39,623 nucleotides of DNA, from assembly GCA_050010115.1 (NCBI GenBank), contig JBEKLQ010000026.1, positions 1-39,623 on the forward strand, written 5' to 3'. The first letter of the stretch is position 1. Each line of letters starts with the position of its first letter. A program made the translations under genes and the position numbers. The notes beneath the pieces were generated by a model, which did not search any database, was not told where the DNA came from, and saw nothing but the letters and a program-made list of their open reading frames with translations. The DNA comes from JAKACA01 sp050010115. GTDB lineage: Bacteria > Actinomycetota > Acidimicrobiia > Acidimicrobiales > Bog-793. This document shows positions 38,621 to 39,623 of the stretch, one piece after another.

Positions 38621-39623
38621 GACGCCGCCCCGCCCGACGAGCCGGCGCCACGCTGCGACGGGTGCACGACGATGTCGTCGTTGGACGCACCCGCCGGCAC
38701 CATCGGGAACACGTGCTCCATCGAGTCGGTGCGGAAGTCGATCACGACCGGGCGATCGTCGATCTGGTTCGCCTTGTCGATCGCCGGCAGCACCTCCTCC
38801 GGCGTCTCCACTCGGAGGCCCACGCATCCCATCGACTCGGCCCAGCCGACGTAGTCCGGCAGGTCCGGCGACAGGTACACCTCCGAATAGCGCTCCTCGT
38901 AGAACATATGCTGCCACTGGCGAACCATGCCGAGATAGGCGTTGTTCAAGATGGCGATCTTCACCGGGATCCGCTCGGAGCTGGCCGTGACGAGCTCCTG
39001 GGCGGTCATCTGGAAGCACCCGTCGCCGTCCACCGCCCACACCATGGCGTCCGGCCGGCCCACCTTGGCACCGATGGCGGCGGGGACGGCGAAGCCCATC
39101 GTGCCGAGCCCCCCCGAGTTCACCCAGGTGTTGGGCTCCTCGAAACCCCAATACTGCGACGCCCACATCTGGTGCTGGCCCACGCCGGAGGCGAGGATGG
39201 TGCCCGGCGGTGTGTTGTCCCGGAGGGTTTCGAGGACGAACTGGGGCTTGAGAAACGGGGGACGGCCGTTCGGGCTGGCACCGCTCGTAGCCGGCGGCTC
39301 CGGTGACTCGTCGTAGGTGAGCGGGTACCGTTCCTGCCACTCACGGATCTGCCGCAACCAGTCGTCGAGCCGGGAGATTTCGAGCTCGCCGGCAGCCGCG
39401 CGAGGGGCGAGCGCCTGCACGAGCGCCTCGGTGGCCAGACGGGCATCCGCCACGATCCCGACCTCGGGACGACGGACCTTGCCGATCTCGGCCTTGTCGA
39501 TGTCGATGTGGACGACCTTCGCCCGCGGGGCGAACGCATCGACTTTGCCCGTCACCCGGTCGTCGAAACGGCTCCCCAACGCGATCAGCAGATCCGCCTG
39601 CTGCATCGCCGTCACTGCTGTGT
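38617..39623 (-). CDS. ilvB: Acetolactate synthase large (catalytic) subunit, 5' part outside window
   Basis: The frame is open to the right edge, giving about 335 C-terminal residues of a protein normally near 600. It carries out the thiamine diphosphate-dependent first step of Val/Leu (and, via 2-oxobutyrate, Ile) synthesis. The visible part begins in the central domain at AVTAMQQADLLIALGSRFDDRVTG, then HIDIDKAEIGK. The C-terminal domain has SGGLGTMGFAVPAAIGAKVG and the ThDP/Mg motif AVDGDGCFQMTAQELVTA...AILNN. MVRQWQHMFYEERYSEVYL closes it. It overlaps ilvN by four bases and heads the ilvB-ilvN-ilvC operon; any leader of that operon is beyond the window. Confidence 0.97.
   Translation of the reverse strand, partial: TAVTAMQQADLLIALGSRFDDRVTGKVDAFAPRAKVVHIDIDKAEIGKVRRPEVGIVADARLATEALVQALAPRAAAGELEISRLDDWLRQIREWQERYPLTYDESPEPPATSGASPNGRPPFLKPQFVLETLRDNTPPGTILASGVGQHQMWASQYWGFEEPNTWVNSGGLGTMGFAVPAAIGAKVGRPDAMVWAVDGDGCFQMTAQELVTASSERIPVKIAILNNAYLGMVRQWQHMFYEERYSEVYLSPDLPDYVGWAESMGCVGLRVETPEEVLPAIDKANQIDDRPVVIDFRTDSMEHVFPMVPAGASNDDIVVHPSQRGAGSSGGAAS

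Noticed and set aside
38063..39340. 425-residue reading of ilvN
   Set aside because: Upstream part is antisense-frame ilvB sequence; the ATG at 38620 overlaps the ilvB stop and gives the normal ACT-domain start.

Overview
The window is GC-rich chromosomal DNA from an actinobacterium. The evidence is heavy use of GTG starts, a TANNNT-type -10 box sitting 5-8 bases from many start codons (leaderless transcription), a SigE-type ECF sigma factor, a KstR-like operator, a 525-residue SerA with ACT domain, and long Cys/Asp-box repeat proteins of a kind I associate with Acidimicrobiia. The class-level placement is inference. I see no rRNA, tRNA, CRISPR, insertion sequence or phage gene.

Left third (1-13085). 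This part is accessory in character. It holds a truncated ECF sigma factor, a small hypothetical gene, and a thiolase/crotonase pair divergent from a nitrobindin-like gene across a KstR-like palindrome. It continues with an overlapping lipoprotein/secreted pair, a protein with a long GGIPQS-type repeat tail, a small zincin, a Rid-family protein, two secreted beta-propeller-type proteins (one with 14 Cys/Asp-box modules) and an acyl-CoA dehydrogenase. Several minisatellite-like repeats lie here.

Right two thirds (13086-39623). This is mainly a branched-chain amino acid biosynthesis region in several operons: leuB-ilvE-cimA-hypothetical (minus), greA-leuC-leuD (plus), leuA-lipoprotein (minus) and ilvB-ilvN-ilvC (minus). 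Interspersed are a carbohydrate-type ABC importer (solute-binding protein, ATPase, two permeases), a flavin reductase divergent from an acyl-CoA dehydrogenase, a GT-C glycosyltransferase, a serine module (aminotransferase-serA divergent from serC) and guaA. Together with CimA, the set supports leucine and valine synthesis and a threonine-independent, citramalate route to isoleucine. ilvD is not in the window.

The most interesting signals are two ribosome-type attenuators. Upstream of leuA, a 10-residue leader (MTRTWTLLLT) with three consecutive Leu codons is followed by a hairpin and a strong terminator. Upstream of leuB-ilvE-cimA, a 16/17-residue leader (MMKRAAGTGVIENVIAT) with two Val-Ile pairs is followed by another terminator. 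Both have the same promoter layout (TTGAC[C/T], 18-base spacer, CANACT) and appear leaderless or nearly so. The inference is that the dispersed operons are tuned to different end products, leucine in one case and valine/isoleucine in the other.
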